Positions 33,048 through 48,200 of a stretch of 64,000 bases of DNA are shown in pieces (the first letter of the stretch is position 1; each line of letters begins with the position of its first letter). The DNA is taken from the NCBI GenBank assembly GCA_030142905.1, contig JASJOG010000007.1, positions 2,703,001 through 2,767,000 of the forward strand. Reading direction: 5' to 3'. Made by a program: the position numbers and the translations under genes. The notes under the pieces are model-generated. The model did no database searches. It was not told the DNA's origin and saw only the letters and a list, made by a program, of their open reading frames with translations. Origin of the DNA: Heliopora coerulea (Eukaryota > Cnidaria > Anthozoa > Scleralcyonacea > Helioporidae).

Positions 33048-36000
33048 ATATATATATATATATATATACTGTATATATTATTCCTTTGTACTTTTCCTGT
33101 TATGGTTCATTGAGCATCTAAGCACCATGCAAGCCAAGTTGCCTGGGTTTTCGTTTCTTTTGTTTCGTTTCAGAACTACTTCAGAAAACGAACTATTCAA
33201 ATAGTTGAGAAAGAAGTGCTGATGTCTGAAAGTTAGGTACTCAGCCTTTGGGTTTACCTCGAAAAACTACGTTCTCTGACCAGAAATACTTTATTAAAGG
33301 ATCTTTTGGCAGGCCATCTGCAGCCTTCAACGGGTTAAACATAAAGAACGTAAGGACGTCTTTCTTGCTATGTACAATCCTCGACCACGCATCATCTATT
33401 TACCTTGAAGAATGTCTTAAAAAAACTTGAGATTTCAAACGCGTGCCTCACTGTCTGATCTCAGGATCAAACACTCTCCCTCGTATTTGATATATTACGT
33501 CAAAACCTTTCGAAAAACCAAGCAAAACAAGGACGAAAAAATCAATAACTTTTGCTGTTGCTGCGCAAACAAGACTGTTAGAGGACGGGTCTAACAAAAG
33601 ACGCCAGTGCACGAAAATGTGCCAAAGGAACAACCACCCACTCACTGCCCTCGTGGGATCTTTATTTTACGTCTTTATTTTACACACGAGAATTAGCTAA
33701 TTCAAGTTGGTGGTTGGGAAGCATCTAAAAATGGTCTATCTAGACGAAATGTTCTGACGAAATTTGCTAGCCAACCAGTGGCAGTAGTCCAACTCAGTGT
33801 CGGTACCTCTGATGTTTGTGTCCTTACGTCTTTGTGCGTCCATCTTCCCAGCGTTCTCGAAGCTGGTTTCACTTTTTCACAGTATTATATTCACAATAAA
33901 TTTTAGGTAGACCTGAGTGTCAAGCCAAATTTTTTATTTATTGTGCAAGATGCAAAACGCTAAATCGTTTTCCTTCATATGCTTGATTATATGAGGTGAA
34001 TACGGTTGATATATTTTTCATGAAAAGATTTCATGATCTACTCTAAATTTAAAGTATTTTTTTCAATTTTAATGTTTTAACATCCGGTCGGGAAACAAGT
34101 CCACCGCACCTAAACCCCGGTAGACCATGGCCGGCAATATTGCACCCACAAGCTTGTGGGCAAAGATGAGTAGGGATCAAAGATAACAATATTAAAGAGG
34201 AATTATGTACCTTCCATCGAGCGCTTTTGCTTTCGAAAAGCATAAGAGGCAAAGATACAGTAAGAAGAACAGCAAAGGTACTGATATACGAGTTCATAAG
34301 TTGTGTTATGTTTTGTTACGGTTGTTAAACTTCAGTCTTCCGTCAAATGGCGGCTCATTACGTGGACAAACACCTGATTCGGTTGCCCAACAGATGTACT
34401 ACGACGTGTGAAATAATTATTTGTAGTTGTACAAATTCGAGTGTTGAGAAAGGCGAAATCTCATTTTCTCAATTGGCTGCCTTGCCAGGCATTTTTGGAA
34501 AGGGAATGAAATATGAGAACCGACACGGAATTGTCGTTACCCCTGAGGACCGTATTTCTAGACTAAAATGTAGATTGCATTTTTCACACATCTTGAAGTT
34601 ATAACATACGTTTTAATGAACGGCCTTCTTTAGAATTGTAAGGGTATTGCAAAATCAAAGTCAGCTCTTGTTTTGGTATGTTTTTAAATGATATTTCAAA
34701 TGCGGCTTCTGAACATGTGGACAGCCTTACGTTAATAATTAAATTTTTAGCCTCCTTGATTTATCAAGTTCGTTACACTCGTAGATTGTCATATTTGAAA
34801 AGTATCCAAAGAAAAACTTCCAAAATTGTTTTAAACAAACCAGTGAATTGAAGATTAGGTAACCTGTTGTGATATTGGTTTTTGGTCCGAAATTCTTTCG
34901 TCTGAATTGGCGTCAAATGGATTTTAAACAATGATCATTACTGTTGTTTGGAGATATCGGACGGTTAATTTCAGATACGGTGGTAGAAGTTTAATAATTC
35001 TTGGGTATCGCTGTTAGAATTGACCAAACAATGCTGTATGTCTGTGTTTTGAGGAGCCAAACGAATATTTCGCATCATACTTATTAATTTTGTGGTTAAC
35101 TATTTAAAGAGAAAAACATGAATTTTAAGTAGTTCATTTATAATTAAGGTTTAAATTCTCAAAGAGAATTCTTACAAATTTAATAGCTGGTCTATTGAAT
35201 GGCCACAGAATGCTTTTATTTACTTATGTATTCATTCATTTTTCATTCATTCTTTTATTCATTCATTCACTTATTTATTTATTCATTTTGTTGAATGTTA
35301 ATATTTTTAATAATTTGTTTGTTGGAATAAATCAATATACAAGATAGACATTGTGGCAAAGGTGGTAGTATACGACTTTCATCACAGTGGCTAGTGTTTG
35401 ATTTCAGCCCTCTGCAATTATCTGGTTAAAGTTACCTTGGACACCTGTAAGACTAATGTTGTCCAGCTTGGCATCTGCCAAGCACAAAAAGTTTTCTTTT
35501 GGTACTTTGGTTTCTTCATGTAATAATAGTGGACCCATAAAGAGATGGCCTATAATAGACCTGCAGGGATAACAATATCTTATCCTCATCTATACATCCT
35601 TGAAACCATAAATCCCTGATAAGTGAATGAAATGATGCTGAACCTAAGTTTCTCAAGAAGCATACTAGAGCATGGGTTAACATGGGACAGCCCATCCAAC
35701 AATGCACCCAGGGTTTTTGTAGGGGAGGAGGGATGGAATGTTAAATTGACCCTGCCCTGTGAGGCCCTGGAGACATGCTTCCTCCAGTGTAATTTATATT
35801 TTAAAGTCCTGATTCCAACATTATGAATCAACAGTCCTTGTACACAACACACTTGTAAGCAAGGTGACCAAGAAATTACAGCATTTCACAGTTGTCTATC
35901 AGAGGTATCACACCTCCCATGCCATTTGCTTTTAATTTTACATTACATTTTCTTTTACTTCTTTTGTGGAGGTAAACAGAAATCATTTTTGTGACTGCTA

Positions 36001-36248
36001 AGGGGGGGGGGAGCTTAAGCCTCCTAAGCCCCCGCTTTGGATGTGCCATCTAACCTAACTTCTTTTATAAACTGATGTGGACCTATGCCAAGCTATAATT
36101 ATTAGGTACTGTATTTCCCATCCTTGAAAGGCATGTGACACAATATGACACATCTTGACCAGTGAATACACAAGCATGGAAATTACAAATGATTTACTCA
36201 CTCAAGTTATTTCTTCTGGCTGGATTTTAATTGATATCTGTTTCACAG
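33048..36248. other. Upstream region of SGSM3
   Basis: Begins with (TA)n. A frame at 34347 (ATGGCGGCTCATTACGTGG...) has a good start context and might belong to the SGSM3 5' region, but no donor in it gives the phase needed at 36249. An ATTCATTC-type microsatellite lies near 35220-35290, and a run of G at 36002-36010. The first coding exon of SGSM3 should be in this stretch and is not identified. Confidence 0.35.
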
Positions 36249-39200
36249 CTCATGATGCAAGTGATGATGAAGAGGACAAAGAAGATGATGATTTTGTTTG
36301 GGATGATATGACAGTAAATGGCACAGATAGTTCTGTCAGTGGTTCATTTGTTCCTCCTGCTGGTGCTCCATTCTCTGCTTTAACACCAAGTATATGGCCT
36401 CAAGACATTCTGGCCAGGATTCAACAAGTAATTATATTGATTTAAAAAAAAGGGCTAGAATTTAGTCATGGACATTCAGTAGATTAGGTCAATCTTTCAA
36501 GCTCAGAGGGAAGACTGCCTAGGCTTTGGGCATATTGATTTCATTTTTGGTTGTATCAAATCTTGTGAAACATCATTGCCATTAGAGGTGCTGTGAAATG
36601 ATTTAAACCACCAAATGGCTGATCAATAATTATTATAGCTTTTCAAGAAGCAAAAAATCACAGTGTATTTCTTCTGTGAAAAACTCCAGTCAAAGCAAAA
36701 CTTCTGTCATGGTCACACTGACAGTTTAAATAAACCTCTGTAGAGAAAAAGGAACCTTCACCCTGGCCCAAAATAAGAGACTGTAAAAGGCTGGAACTGC
36801 AAAATAAAGAAACAAACTGGCAAATTTCAGATAGGAAATTCCACAATCTGATCTATAAGGACCTTTTTTGACCTCTGCTAAACCCATCATCAGCATAGCT
36901 TGCAGTAAGACTGTGTATGTGAATTGTGGTCAAATTTAATGTGCAAGTTGATGGAATTGTTAGTATTCCTTGAAGCGTTAAATTTAACAAGGGGTAAAAT
37001 TGAAGGTTAGGTATACTTGATGTGTTATTAACATAAGAATCACTTACCTGAAACAGTTGAACATATTGACTCTTATATTAATCATTTTCCTCAGTGTTTG
37101 TAATTGTAATTTGATATAATTATTTAGTTACATTTGACTTTTGCAGACTGAGGATGCTGGTGTGAGCCCTGGAGGTGAATATGATGAATTTGGATTTAGA
37201 ATTGAATCAGGTATATGAGTTGTAGATACTCTTAACCCTTCTGCAACAAACATCCTGTCACATCACCACAACACTGGCCTCCCCAGATGATTTAACCATC
37301 CTCTCTCACTCCTCTTCATCTATCACTCATGAACTCCTCATTAGAGAAAGTTTACTCATTCACAAACTAAATCCTCATCTCAACTCTTAATCAAGCTCAA
37401 TTCTTCTTTCCTTATCCTGACTTCCTTTACCCTCTTCATCAGCTCTGACATCTGATCACTTCCAATTTCCTCTCAAATGCCAAATTTATGCTAATTAAGC
37501 TGCAATAATATTTTAATAATTGTTTTGTTGTATTATGTTTCATTCTATGATGATGTTGCATTTTGAGCAGTGAAATGTTAGATCTTAATAAACCTTTTGA
37601 CACAAAATGCCTATCTTATGAATTTTTTGCTGGGCTTTGATTTTCATTCTTTGATTACAATTTCTGCCCAGTTCTTCAATTACATCGACTATTAAATTAT
37701 TTTTTCCTTTACTACCAAAATGGCCTTTTATAATTTTAGTTTTGAGCTGCATATCCAAGCTAGGAACTGGTTGTAGGTTTAGATGTCAGTAACACAAGAC
37801 TTCCTTCTTGACTCCTTGGCTTAGCCTAGCTGATTTTAGTCTGAGAAAAAATCATCAAGGTTATTGTCCTCTCATTCAGTGGTGTTTTACACATTGCAGG
37901 ACAAGACTGCCCTTTAGAATTTTATTTTGGCCAATATCAAATCATGATTTTATTCAGCAGAGGTACTTGCTTCTACATGGACAATAACAAGTTTTTAATT
38001 TCCTACCTCCATTAGATGATATGAATGATGATAAAAGTCCAGAGTCGGGCCACTTTATTACAGATGAAGACCCTAGTCAGAGATTGAAATGGACAGCTCA
38101 TCTGGAGTTCACACAAAACCAAGAACTTGGTGAGCTGACTTGGGACAAGGTATAGTACTGAGTTAAAAATGTCAAACTTTCTTCTTTACATATAGTTGAT
38201 TTTTTTTTTTTTTAATAATTGGGGACTGTTTTGATTCTGTAATGATTTTTAATAGTTAAATGAACTAACTTCAGTTATAATAGTTATTATGATTTCCTTA
38301 GGTGTCTTCAACATTTCCTAGAACTGATAAACTACGTGAACTTGTGCATGCTGGAATTCCACACAGTATGCGAGCACCTGTGAGTCTGAGTTTAATGTAA
38401 TGAGTTACTCAATTTTCCTGCAAATTCCTTATCTAAAATTAATAATCCACATAACTATCATGACATACATGTTCTTGAACCCAGAACTAGCTGACAACTC
38501 TGAAAAGTATAAAATGAGGCAAAATCTGAATAAAAGCACTATCTTGAAAAAGCTAAGCTATATTAGGTTATAAACAAGACTAAATGTTGAAATGTTGAAT
38601 TTTTTGACTTTGCAATAAATTCAAAAATTCATCATTTCAACATTTAGTCTTATTTATAACCTAAATATTGGGTTTTTCAAGATGTTGCTTTTATTTGGAT
38701 TTTGCTTCATTTTGTACATGTTCTCAGTTGTAAACTTTAGTGTACCACTCAAGGATACTGTATCACTTCACTAGTCAATGTCATCTCTAAGAAAGCCAGC
38801 TGCACAATAACTTCTTCTCCATTAAATCAGTTATCTTTAACAGATATACCATTTTGTGCCCATATGATGCATCTGTCCAATTGTTCACCCATCTTAAAGC
38901 CTACCTATCAGGAAGGAGTACCAGAAGAAATTACCGAACTCTCCAATTAACATTCATTTCTAATGAACCTATGTCTCTGATGAGCCCAACTCTCCAGCTT
39001 GAATCATCCTCCATGATAAACTACCCTCTGTAATGAATTCACATGAATTCACTAACGAATGGATTTTGTTGATAAACCAGCTTTAACAGACTCATCTGTC
39101 CTACAGGCCTACCTTTTTAACATAATGACCAATAGAAATTCCCAACTGTCTCACTAACCCAATTCCCCTAATATTTACCCACCTCTCTAATATCTCAATC

Positions 39201-42200
39201 AAACTTATAAAGTCATTTCTTTAATAAACTCATTTGCATAAAAGAAATACTGCTCCATAAAACTACTTTAACAAACCCAATTCCTCATAGAACTGCTTCC
39301 CTAATAAATTTGCATTTCATAATAAGACCATGTTTAATGAATCTACCTTTCAAATAAATTTACTTTTGGTACTCTTGATAAATTTTCTTAGTTACTTACT
39401 GTATTATAGTATCTGTCCAATGTATTCTGTTCTAATCAAATGACTGCTTGTTCCTGTCACTGTTCAGATTTGGATGAGAATTTCTGGTGCATTGCATAAG
39501 AAACAGTTGACAGATTTCTCCTATAAGGTTTGTCTGTTGGATGTGATTTTCCCAGATAATATTTAGTTTAATTCATATTATGGAAATCCCTGTTAATATC
39601 TTTAATATGGGATTGTTCCAATATATGATTCTTTTCTTTTTCAGCAAATTGTGAAAGCAAGTGCAACTGATAATAATACCCTCATTGCAAAACAAATTGA
39701 AAAGGTATTGTATATTTTTACTGAATAAATCTGTTCATGTGATACTTTAAAGATCTGTAAAGCCATGGATTTTGTAGAATTTATTTTTCTGGTGCTGAAA
39801 GTCATGGAATTTTTAGCTCAAGTCAGGAAGAACTGGTTGCATTGTATAAAGATTAATCTCAATAAGATTGAACAGTGATTTTATTCATGTCTTTGAGAAT
39901 ACTTTATTCCTCAAAGTAGAAATATGTAGAGTTTCTCCATGAAATTTTCTAAACTAAGAGCATTTAACAACTTCAAAAAGACTGTTCAAAATTACCTCAT
40001 AGAATATAATAAAAGGTCGTGGGAAAGTCATAAACATCAGGAATGACAGCACGAGACAGCAGTTATTCATGTACAGTAATTTTTGAATCTTCCTCAGGAC
40101 CTCTTGCGGACTCTGCCTAGCAATGCATGTTTCTCCACACCCACCAGTACAGGAACCAGACGACTTCGTAGGATCTTAAAAGGATTGTCATGGTTATATC
40201 CCGATGTTGGTTATTGCCAAGGAATGGGAGTGGTAAGTGATCTAGTACAGGGGGTGCCATAGGGGGCTATAGTCCCCTGTCAGCGAAATTTTCAATTAAC
40301 CATTCATTGGGGAATTTTCACTGATGAACACATTTATATATTGTACAAACTATGAATATTTGTTAGTGATTTAGCCAAGAAAGATAGCAGACTCTTCTCT
40401 TCATGTCAAATCTAAAAGCAAACTGTTTTTAGTCAGATGTTGAGATTATTCTTGCAAAAAATAACATGATGATTTTGAGTTTCAAATAAAAAAATTATAA
40501 AGGAGATGTGGTCATGGCCCCCTTGGTTTAGCCCACCTGTTGAGGAGGTTAGCCCCTGTGTTGGGGAATTCTTGGCACCACCACTTATCTTGCTAGTAAC
40601 ATTTCAAAACATGTATGATATTTTTACAAAATGCAACATTTGTGTTTTACCACAGCTCATTATAAAATGTAATAAGAGTCAAAATGATTTAGTAGATTAA
40701 GGATCAAGACAATCCCTTCAATTTCTAAGACAGTAATATTTCTTTTGTAGATTGTTGCCACTCTATTATTATTTATTGAAGAGGAGGATACATTTTGGTT
40801 GATGTGCACCATTATTGAGGACTTGGTGCCACCTTCCTATTATTCTAATACCTTACTTGGCGTGCAGGTAAATACCAATAAAGGCAAATTCCGAGGTTTT
40901 TGGAAGATTTGATTGAGCAAAGAATCTTTATGTTAGGCATTTTCTGGTCGATGTTTACTAATGTTTTTTTCCCTTTTTTTTCTGGTTATCATGCAGGCCG
41001 ACCAGAGGGTCCTGAGGCAGTTAATTGTCAGTTATTTGCCAAAGCTTGATGAAGCATTGAAAGAACACGACATAGGTAAGTCGAAAGAAAATGTCCACGA
41101 TTACCTTATCCTATGAAAGTCAACTGTAAAAATTTAGTTTACTAAAGCTTGATCGTGAGAACCAGGCTTTAAGGCGCGTATTCCCACCATGCGCGAGCAG
41201 TTACTTTTGGAGAATGTTTTGAACGCGTTATCTTTCTTTTCTTGTTTAGAACTCTCCTTAATCACTCTCCATTGGTTCTTAACATTATTTGCCAGTGTTG
41301 TGGACATGAAGGTACACTGTCTGTCATGAAGGAATGTAACTGTCGATGGCTGTTAGTGTCACGTGGTTAAAAGCTGTTGCGGAACCCTTTATTGTTCAAA
41401 AAACAACGCGAAAACTGCTAGAAACGCCTCGCACATGCTTTCTCACAGTGCTTTCGACCTGTTAGCTATGATCAGCGAGGGATAATGTACGTCTTGCACT
41501 GTTCGTCAAGTTGTCACAAATCACTTTTACTTTGTAAAAACATTTAAAGGATTAATTCAACAAAAAAAAAAAATACTGTTTTGTAGTCGAACAAGCCACT
41601 TTAGGGTTACTGTGTTAGGGTTACTGTGTTAGGGTTATTTCAATGAGCTGCCGACCCAAATGGTCAAATGGGAACCAAATGACTGGATATAACATATAAG
41701 ATAGACCTAAAAAATTGGAAACTCCTGCCAGTCTTCGCTGATGTATCATAGCTACACTATCGAATCTATCAAATTTGTTGAATGTTGTACCGACAATTTT
41801 CTTTCCATAAACTATTCAACATAGTCAAAAACAGGTGACAGAACGATACGATAGTTAATCTGGAATTTGAGAAAAAGAAAGTTGGACAAACGCGATCCAA
41901 CGAAGTATGACTAACAGTTGAACAATGTTGGATCTAATGAAATTGAGTCATATTATCCAAGAATGTTTGACCGTGTGGCCGTTTCTCAAGTTCATTACCT
42001 GAATTTTCTATTCCTATGTTTATGGGAAATAAAAAGATTCGATTCTTCTTGATGGCACCATATGCATGCTTATAAAAATATAAATTCCATCGTTCTGGCT
42101 TTTTCTGCGTTGAGGCTGGATTTGAAATGCGATCTGGTTAAGTTATTTGGAAAAAAACAGTTTATTATGACTTTCATGGAAATCGGACACTTTTGTTTTA

Positions 42201-45200
42201 GGTTTTGTTGAGGATTTGGGATCAGTTTTTCTATGAAGGTTCATTGGTGCTATTCCGAATTACGTTGGGAATGATTAAAATGAAGGTATGGTGTTTGAGA
42301 GTACTTTTGCTTAATGTTAGAACAACAGTGAGGTGGACAGTTGAAAGGTTGATTGGCTTAATCTTGAATTAGTTGACATTTGGTGGACAAATTCTGAGGG
42401 TGGTGAAAGCTGAAATTTTTTGTAACAAACATTGGATGAGTTAAGAAAGATTTTAATCCTGCGAAAATTTGAACTCGATTGGCGAACCAGAACACATGGA
42501 AGTAAAACAACAGATTAAATACCAATCCTGAAGTAGTTCTAACCTGTCTTTGAACAACTGGCCCAAACGTTTACCTGGTTAGTCAGGGTGTTGTGTGGTT
42601 TTCCAAAGCTTTTGGCCTTAGATTAAAACACAGAAATCCATCCGACAGAGTGCTTCTCAAGGGCTGGTTATCTCAATTTGTAGTGTACGCTATGTTGCAT
42701 TTTTCGCTCACTGATCCAGACTAATTCCCAACACGATGCTCCGTAGACAGTAGGATAGAAGCCCTGGGGGATCGAGAGCTTGCGTTATTCTTAAAATTCA
42801 GATAGATGCGGAGTTTTTGTTAGCAAAATCAGAGGTAGTGTAGCTCCCATTTTGCAAAACACCTTAATAGGGTAGGTGTAGAGGCTCGTTATACCTTAAT
42901 TTTAACTTTTGTGTAGGGGTCATTGGTCTTAGTTTGTGTATGTTTTTCCACTGGGTCCAACATGTGTTTTTTCAAACATTAGGAAGACTTCATTACCTCG
43001 CAAGACAACTCAGCCCAGATATTCAACGCCTTATCCGACATCCCAGGAGAGGTCACGGACGCAAACGAATTGTTTGATGTAAGCTGTCCAGCAGGCAACA
43101 AAAACTGCACTTTTATTTACAACCGTACAATTTAAATTGTATTCTGTTCAGTATATACTACACGATTTATGCAGTAATAATATACATGAAAAAATTTCTC
43201 GAATCTGACTGTCCGAGAGCAGTGCAATTTCAAGGTAACACAGTGCCGTAAAAAAGTAATACAGTAATTTGCACTGAATTGCCTTTTCTTTTTCAACTGT
43301 ATTACTTTTTTATGTTTATTATTAATAGGTAAATAGCATGATTTCTTGTGCAATTTCGAAAAGCACGTACTCGTGAGCTTCTCAAAGACCTCAGACAGCA
43401 CTTGCCCTTTCGGACTCGTGCTATTTTGGAAGTTTTTGAAAAACTCACTCGTGCGCGTCTTTTTCAAATTGCACTCGAAAGCATGCTATTTACCTGTACT
43501 TATTAGGAGGCGATTTACCTTTGAATTGCATACGTTGCTAACGAATTGTGTAAATTGAAAACGAAGACGAAAACTCGACATATGATTTTCATAACCCATA
43601 ATCTCAAACCCATAAAATATCACTGTTGTTTACTCTGAAGCTTTTGCTTGGTGAGTGCGAAGCTTTAGCAGATGAACATTTCTAACTGTGTTCTGTTTTT
43701 TAGCATGCCTCTAAAGCGTCTGGTTCACTGACGGATGTCATCCTGGAAGCTCATCGTAAGAAACATTTGGCATTTTTGATGGCTGATCTCGGATCACAAA
43801 CGGGACTCGATGGCCCTCGGTCTGGAGATAAACAGGTATGTCTTGCGTGATATTTTTTCACAGGTATCCGTTAACCATCCATTCAAAAACGTGATAAATT
43901 TTGGGCTAAAGGCTGGTTGATAGGTGTTCGTGTGATAAAATTTCATGACTTTCAACTCTTGTTCGCTTCACGCGTTCATAGGGCTTTAGATTCCCCACAA
44001 TGTGATAAAAGAACACAGGGCCTTTTTTAAGAAATTTGCTGTGGGGGGGCATTTTCCAAAAGGGACCTTCGGCTTCATTGATAAATTTGTCCCTCTAGAA
44101 TCGTTTTTTACTTGGACTCATTCTGCAATCTACAAAACGTAAACCTAGAGCACAGATTATTGTCAGTATTTGAAAGAAAGCACTCAACAAATTTGTCTAT
44201 AGGCATTTTTATTATTACTTATTTTCGTGCCACCTAGAGGGACTGGGGGGGCATTTGCCCCCCCCCCACTATAATAGTTAAAAAAGGTCCTGAAAGAACA
44301 GCGAGTTTGCTATATACTGTATCCACGATAGGATATCATATCCTACTTAAGATTAGGATGGATAACGGATCGAGACAAGGTTGCATTTGTGTTAAGTCAT
44401 TCATATTTTGTCATACCATTCGTCACACCATGCTGTATACTACACACTAGATCATACCTTAGCATAGTATACTATGCCATAAAAAATAAAATATCATACC
44501 TTACCATCCTATGTAATGCCATACTATACCATACTATACCATACCATATACCATATCATACCACACTACACCATACCATATCATACCATACCATATACCA
44601 TACCATATCATACCACACTACACCATACCACACTACACCATACCACACTAAACCATACCACACTACACCGTACCATATCATACCATACCATATCATACCA
44701 TACCATATCATACCATACCATATCATATCACACTACACCATACCATATCATACCATACCATATACCATACCATGTTCCATACCATATACCATACCATGTT
44801 CCATACCATATACCATACCATATCATACCATATCATACCATACCATACCATATACCATACCATACCATATACCACACTACACCATACCATATCATATATC
44901 ATACCGCACCATACCATACCATATATCGTGCCATACCATATACCATACCATACCATATACCATACCATACCATACCATACCATATCATACCATATCATAT
45001 CATACCATATCATATCATACCATACCATACCATAACATAAAATAAAGTATCAAATAACATACCATTCCATGTCATGTAAAGGTGTACCAAAGAATTACTA
45101 AGGTTTGCTACCATGTGCATTTGGCTATTCTAACGTTGTTTCTGCTATATCGTATCCTAAAGCTGTAATACATCATACAATATCACATTCCGTAATTTCC

Positions 45201-48200
45201 AGAATCTCAATGTCATTTTGATTTCTTAGAGAATCCATCGCAGACCTGTGAGGGCCGAAAACTCGTCATGGATTGGTTACATCTTGGGTAAGTGACACGT
45301 ATTTAAGAGTTTCGTAAAAACATTTTAGAGACAGTGACAAACGCTGTTTAAACCTCTTGACCCAAGCTGGTATACGAATTACTTGTCCTTCGGATTTCTG
45401 AACTGGGACTATGAGCTAAGCGGCCAATTTAAAAAGAGAAATACTGAAGACGTATGAACCTAGTGTAAGGTCTGCATAGACGGGGAAAGTATTTGCCTGA
45501 ATTTATTGCACGGACTAAGCGACAAAGGAATGGGTTTTCTTCAAAAAACCAAAGGTAAATATTGTACTGTACCTACAGACCTTCATCACGCGAATGCACT
45601 TCCCGCCTGGTGAATCTGTTGTGGATATTCTGAAGTAGGAAACGAATTTATTATGTGGATATCGATTTTATTCTACCCTAATCGATATTTTCGCGTAGAA
45701 AGATTTCCTTTTCCATATACTTCAACTCTAAGTGGCTCGTATCGCTTCATGTTTACACACTTTGGGGTTCATTCGTGGTGTTTTTACATTGTAAGGATCA
45801 TAGAAGAGCAACTATGATACTCAACAGCATTTTTACTTGTATTCTTTAAATCACATGACCAGACCTCCACTTTTTGTTTAATTTGATCCATATAAGTTCA
45901 TAAATTATCCAGTCAAAACTTACAGTTTCGTAAAGCTCAGGCCAAATGAGAATGCCAGACCCAAGTCGAACATCGCTTGTCTATGGCGTCTTACGAAGAA
46001 AAGCATTAAGTGGGAGAGAAGAGCGACGTCCGATTCGACTAAGAGCGGCAGGACCTGTCTCTCAAAGGAAATTATCCGCTTAATTAGTAGACCTCTACTT
46101 GTTATAGGTTTTCAAACCGTCATAATTTATATCGTGAATCGACTTTTCTTGAACATTTTAGGAAAACAAGAACTAGCATTAGCTAAAGCAAAAAATATTC
46201 GTCAAACAGGTAATTGAAGGCGAAACTGTACACAGTTATTTTGGGACCAGAGATGTTGGTAAGGTAATGATTTGTCATCTGGAGGTGGGCACAACAATCT
46301 GGTTGTCAGTCGTTATTTGGAAGAATTTCACGCCGACCGAAGTGATATCCTTTGTTCAATAAGGTTCGAACGAATTACGTTTCACGGACATTCACAGGTG
46401 CTTTATGCTCAATTTGAACGCAGAGTCATGTCCCTTTCTGAGTTTAGAAAAGTTCTTTGTTTTGTTAACATGCAGGCTCAAGTTACCAGTTGTAAGAACA
46501 AAACATCTCTCACGGGGAAATATGACCTTGATAAGTACAAATGAGAGACCGAGATGATAAGCAACCATGTTTTATGAAATAGGCGTTTTGATGTGGTATA
46601 ATCATGTAATGGGTTAAAGCACGTTTTCTTCGTTGTATAGAAATGTTGGCCGACCTGAGAGAAGCTATTTTGCAAATAGCTAAACATTTTGATGCTCTCG
46701 ACCCAAGAAAGGTAATCGACAGTACATGATACGAAGTAACCATTAGGTGGAATACTAGGATAATTATTATTGTGGCTGGTCCTTCAGCGTTACCCTGACT
46801 CTCCCATGGCAAACGGATGTGTAACGAGAAAGCGTTTATAAGTTAGAAAACTGAAACTGTACTGTACTGTACTGTTGAGTAGTTTTCTCGTCAGACTGTT
46901 TTTTGGCGTTCTGATTTTTGTACACTGCAAAAAAAGTACCTATTGTTCTATACTTGCCTGTCTACCTACCTACCTACCTACCTACCTACCTACCTACCTA
47001 CCTACCTACCTACCTACCTACCTACCTACCTACCTACCTACCTACCTTCCTACCTACCTACCTACCTTCCTACCTACCTACCTACCTACCTACCTACCTA
47101 TCTACCTACCTACCTACCTACCTACCTACCTACCTACCTACCTACCTGTAGCGAGCCCGAGCTTTTCACTATAACACTCTGTCTCACGCCCAGAGTTCAA
47201 CTGCCTTTTATTTCACATCTGTTATAATATATAGTTACATTTTCATTAGTGTCAATCATTGTTCCCTAGTGTTCAATTTCCTGTTAATCATTTTTATTTA
47301 TAACTAGCATTACTCTATTTACACGTTTCGTTACATTATCCTCCTCTTTATTGGTTTTCGTCCCGAAAACTTACATTCAGTTTATTATATTTTTTTTTTT
47401 TCCGGGTGAAACATCTTAGTCGTAACCGTAACGAACAGGCGGCCGAACATTTTGCCGCAACCGTGCTTCCCTAACCCTGGGATGAATGTGCCTAACAACT
47501 TCACCATTGTTGATATTACGGCGTTCTGGCGCACTCTGCACCACCTGGATGTCGCCGGATTCGGGGGTTTGGGGAACAACTTGACCCTTTCCGAACGGGA
47601 TCTGGCTAATCTTTAAATGATCGTGGTGAACCACACTAATTTTTCCTACTTTACTTTTAATCTTGTAATTCACTCCCATCCTTTCCATGATCTCGTATGG
47701 TCCGATCCACTTTGGCCCAAACTTCCATGTGTTTGGTCTCCGTAACCAAACTGCCTGACCTATGGTAAATGGGTTCCAGGTCTTTAAACGCTCGTCGTTC
47801 TGCCTACTTTGTTTCTTCCTAGCCTTCTCTATGTTAAGTTTGGCAATGTTTCGAACACTTCGCATTTTTTTTCGAAATGAGCGGGCATACTCTGAGTGTG
47901 TATTTGGGTTGGTAAGGGGGATCCCGCACTCAAGTTCTATAGGCATGCGCGGAGCACGCCCAAATAATAGTTCGTATGGCGAGTACCCTGTTGGCTCTTG
48001 ACAACTGGTGTTGTACGCAAAAACTACAGGATCAACCCACAGGTCCCAGTCGTCTCTATGTTCTGAGGCAAATGCAGCTAACATGTCTTGTAGGGTTCTA
48101 TTTTGACGTTCGACCTGACCATCGCATTGCGGGTGGTAAGCCGTCGTTCTGGTCTTTGCTATGCCCATTAAATCACATACTTCATGCATCAAGTTACTCT

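Noticed and set aside
44389..45045. Tyr/His/Pro repeat frames on both strands
   Set aside because: Products of the CCATA satellite, with no non-repeat coding sequence.
46875..47227. Tyr-Leu-Pro-Thr repeat frames
   Set aside because: Translations of the CCTA microsatellite.
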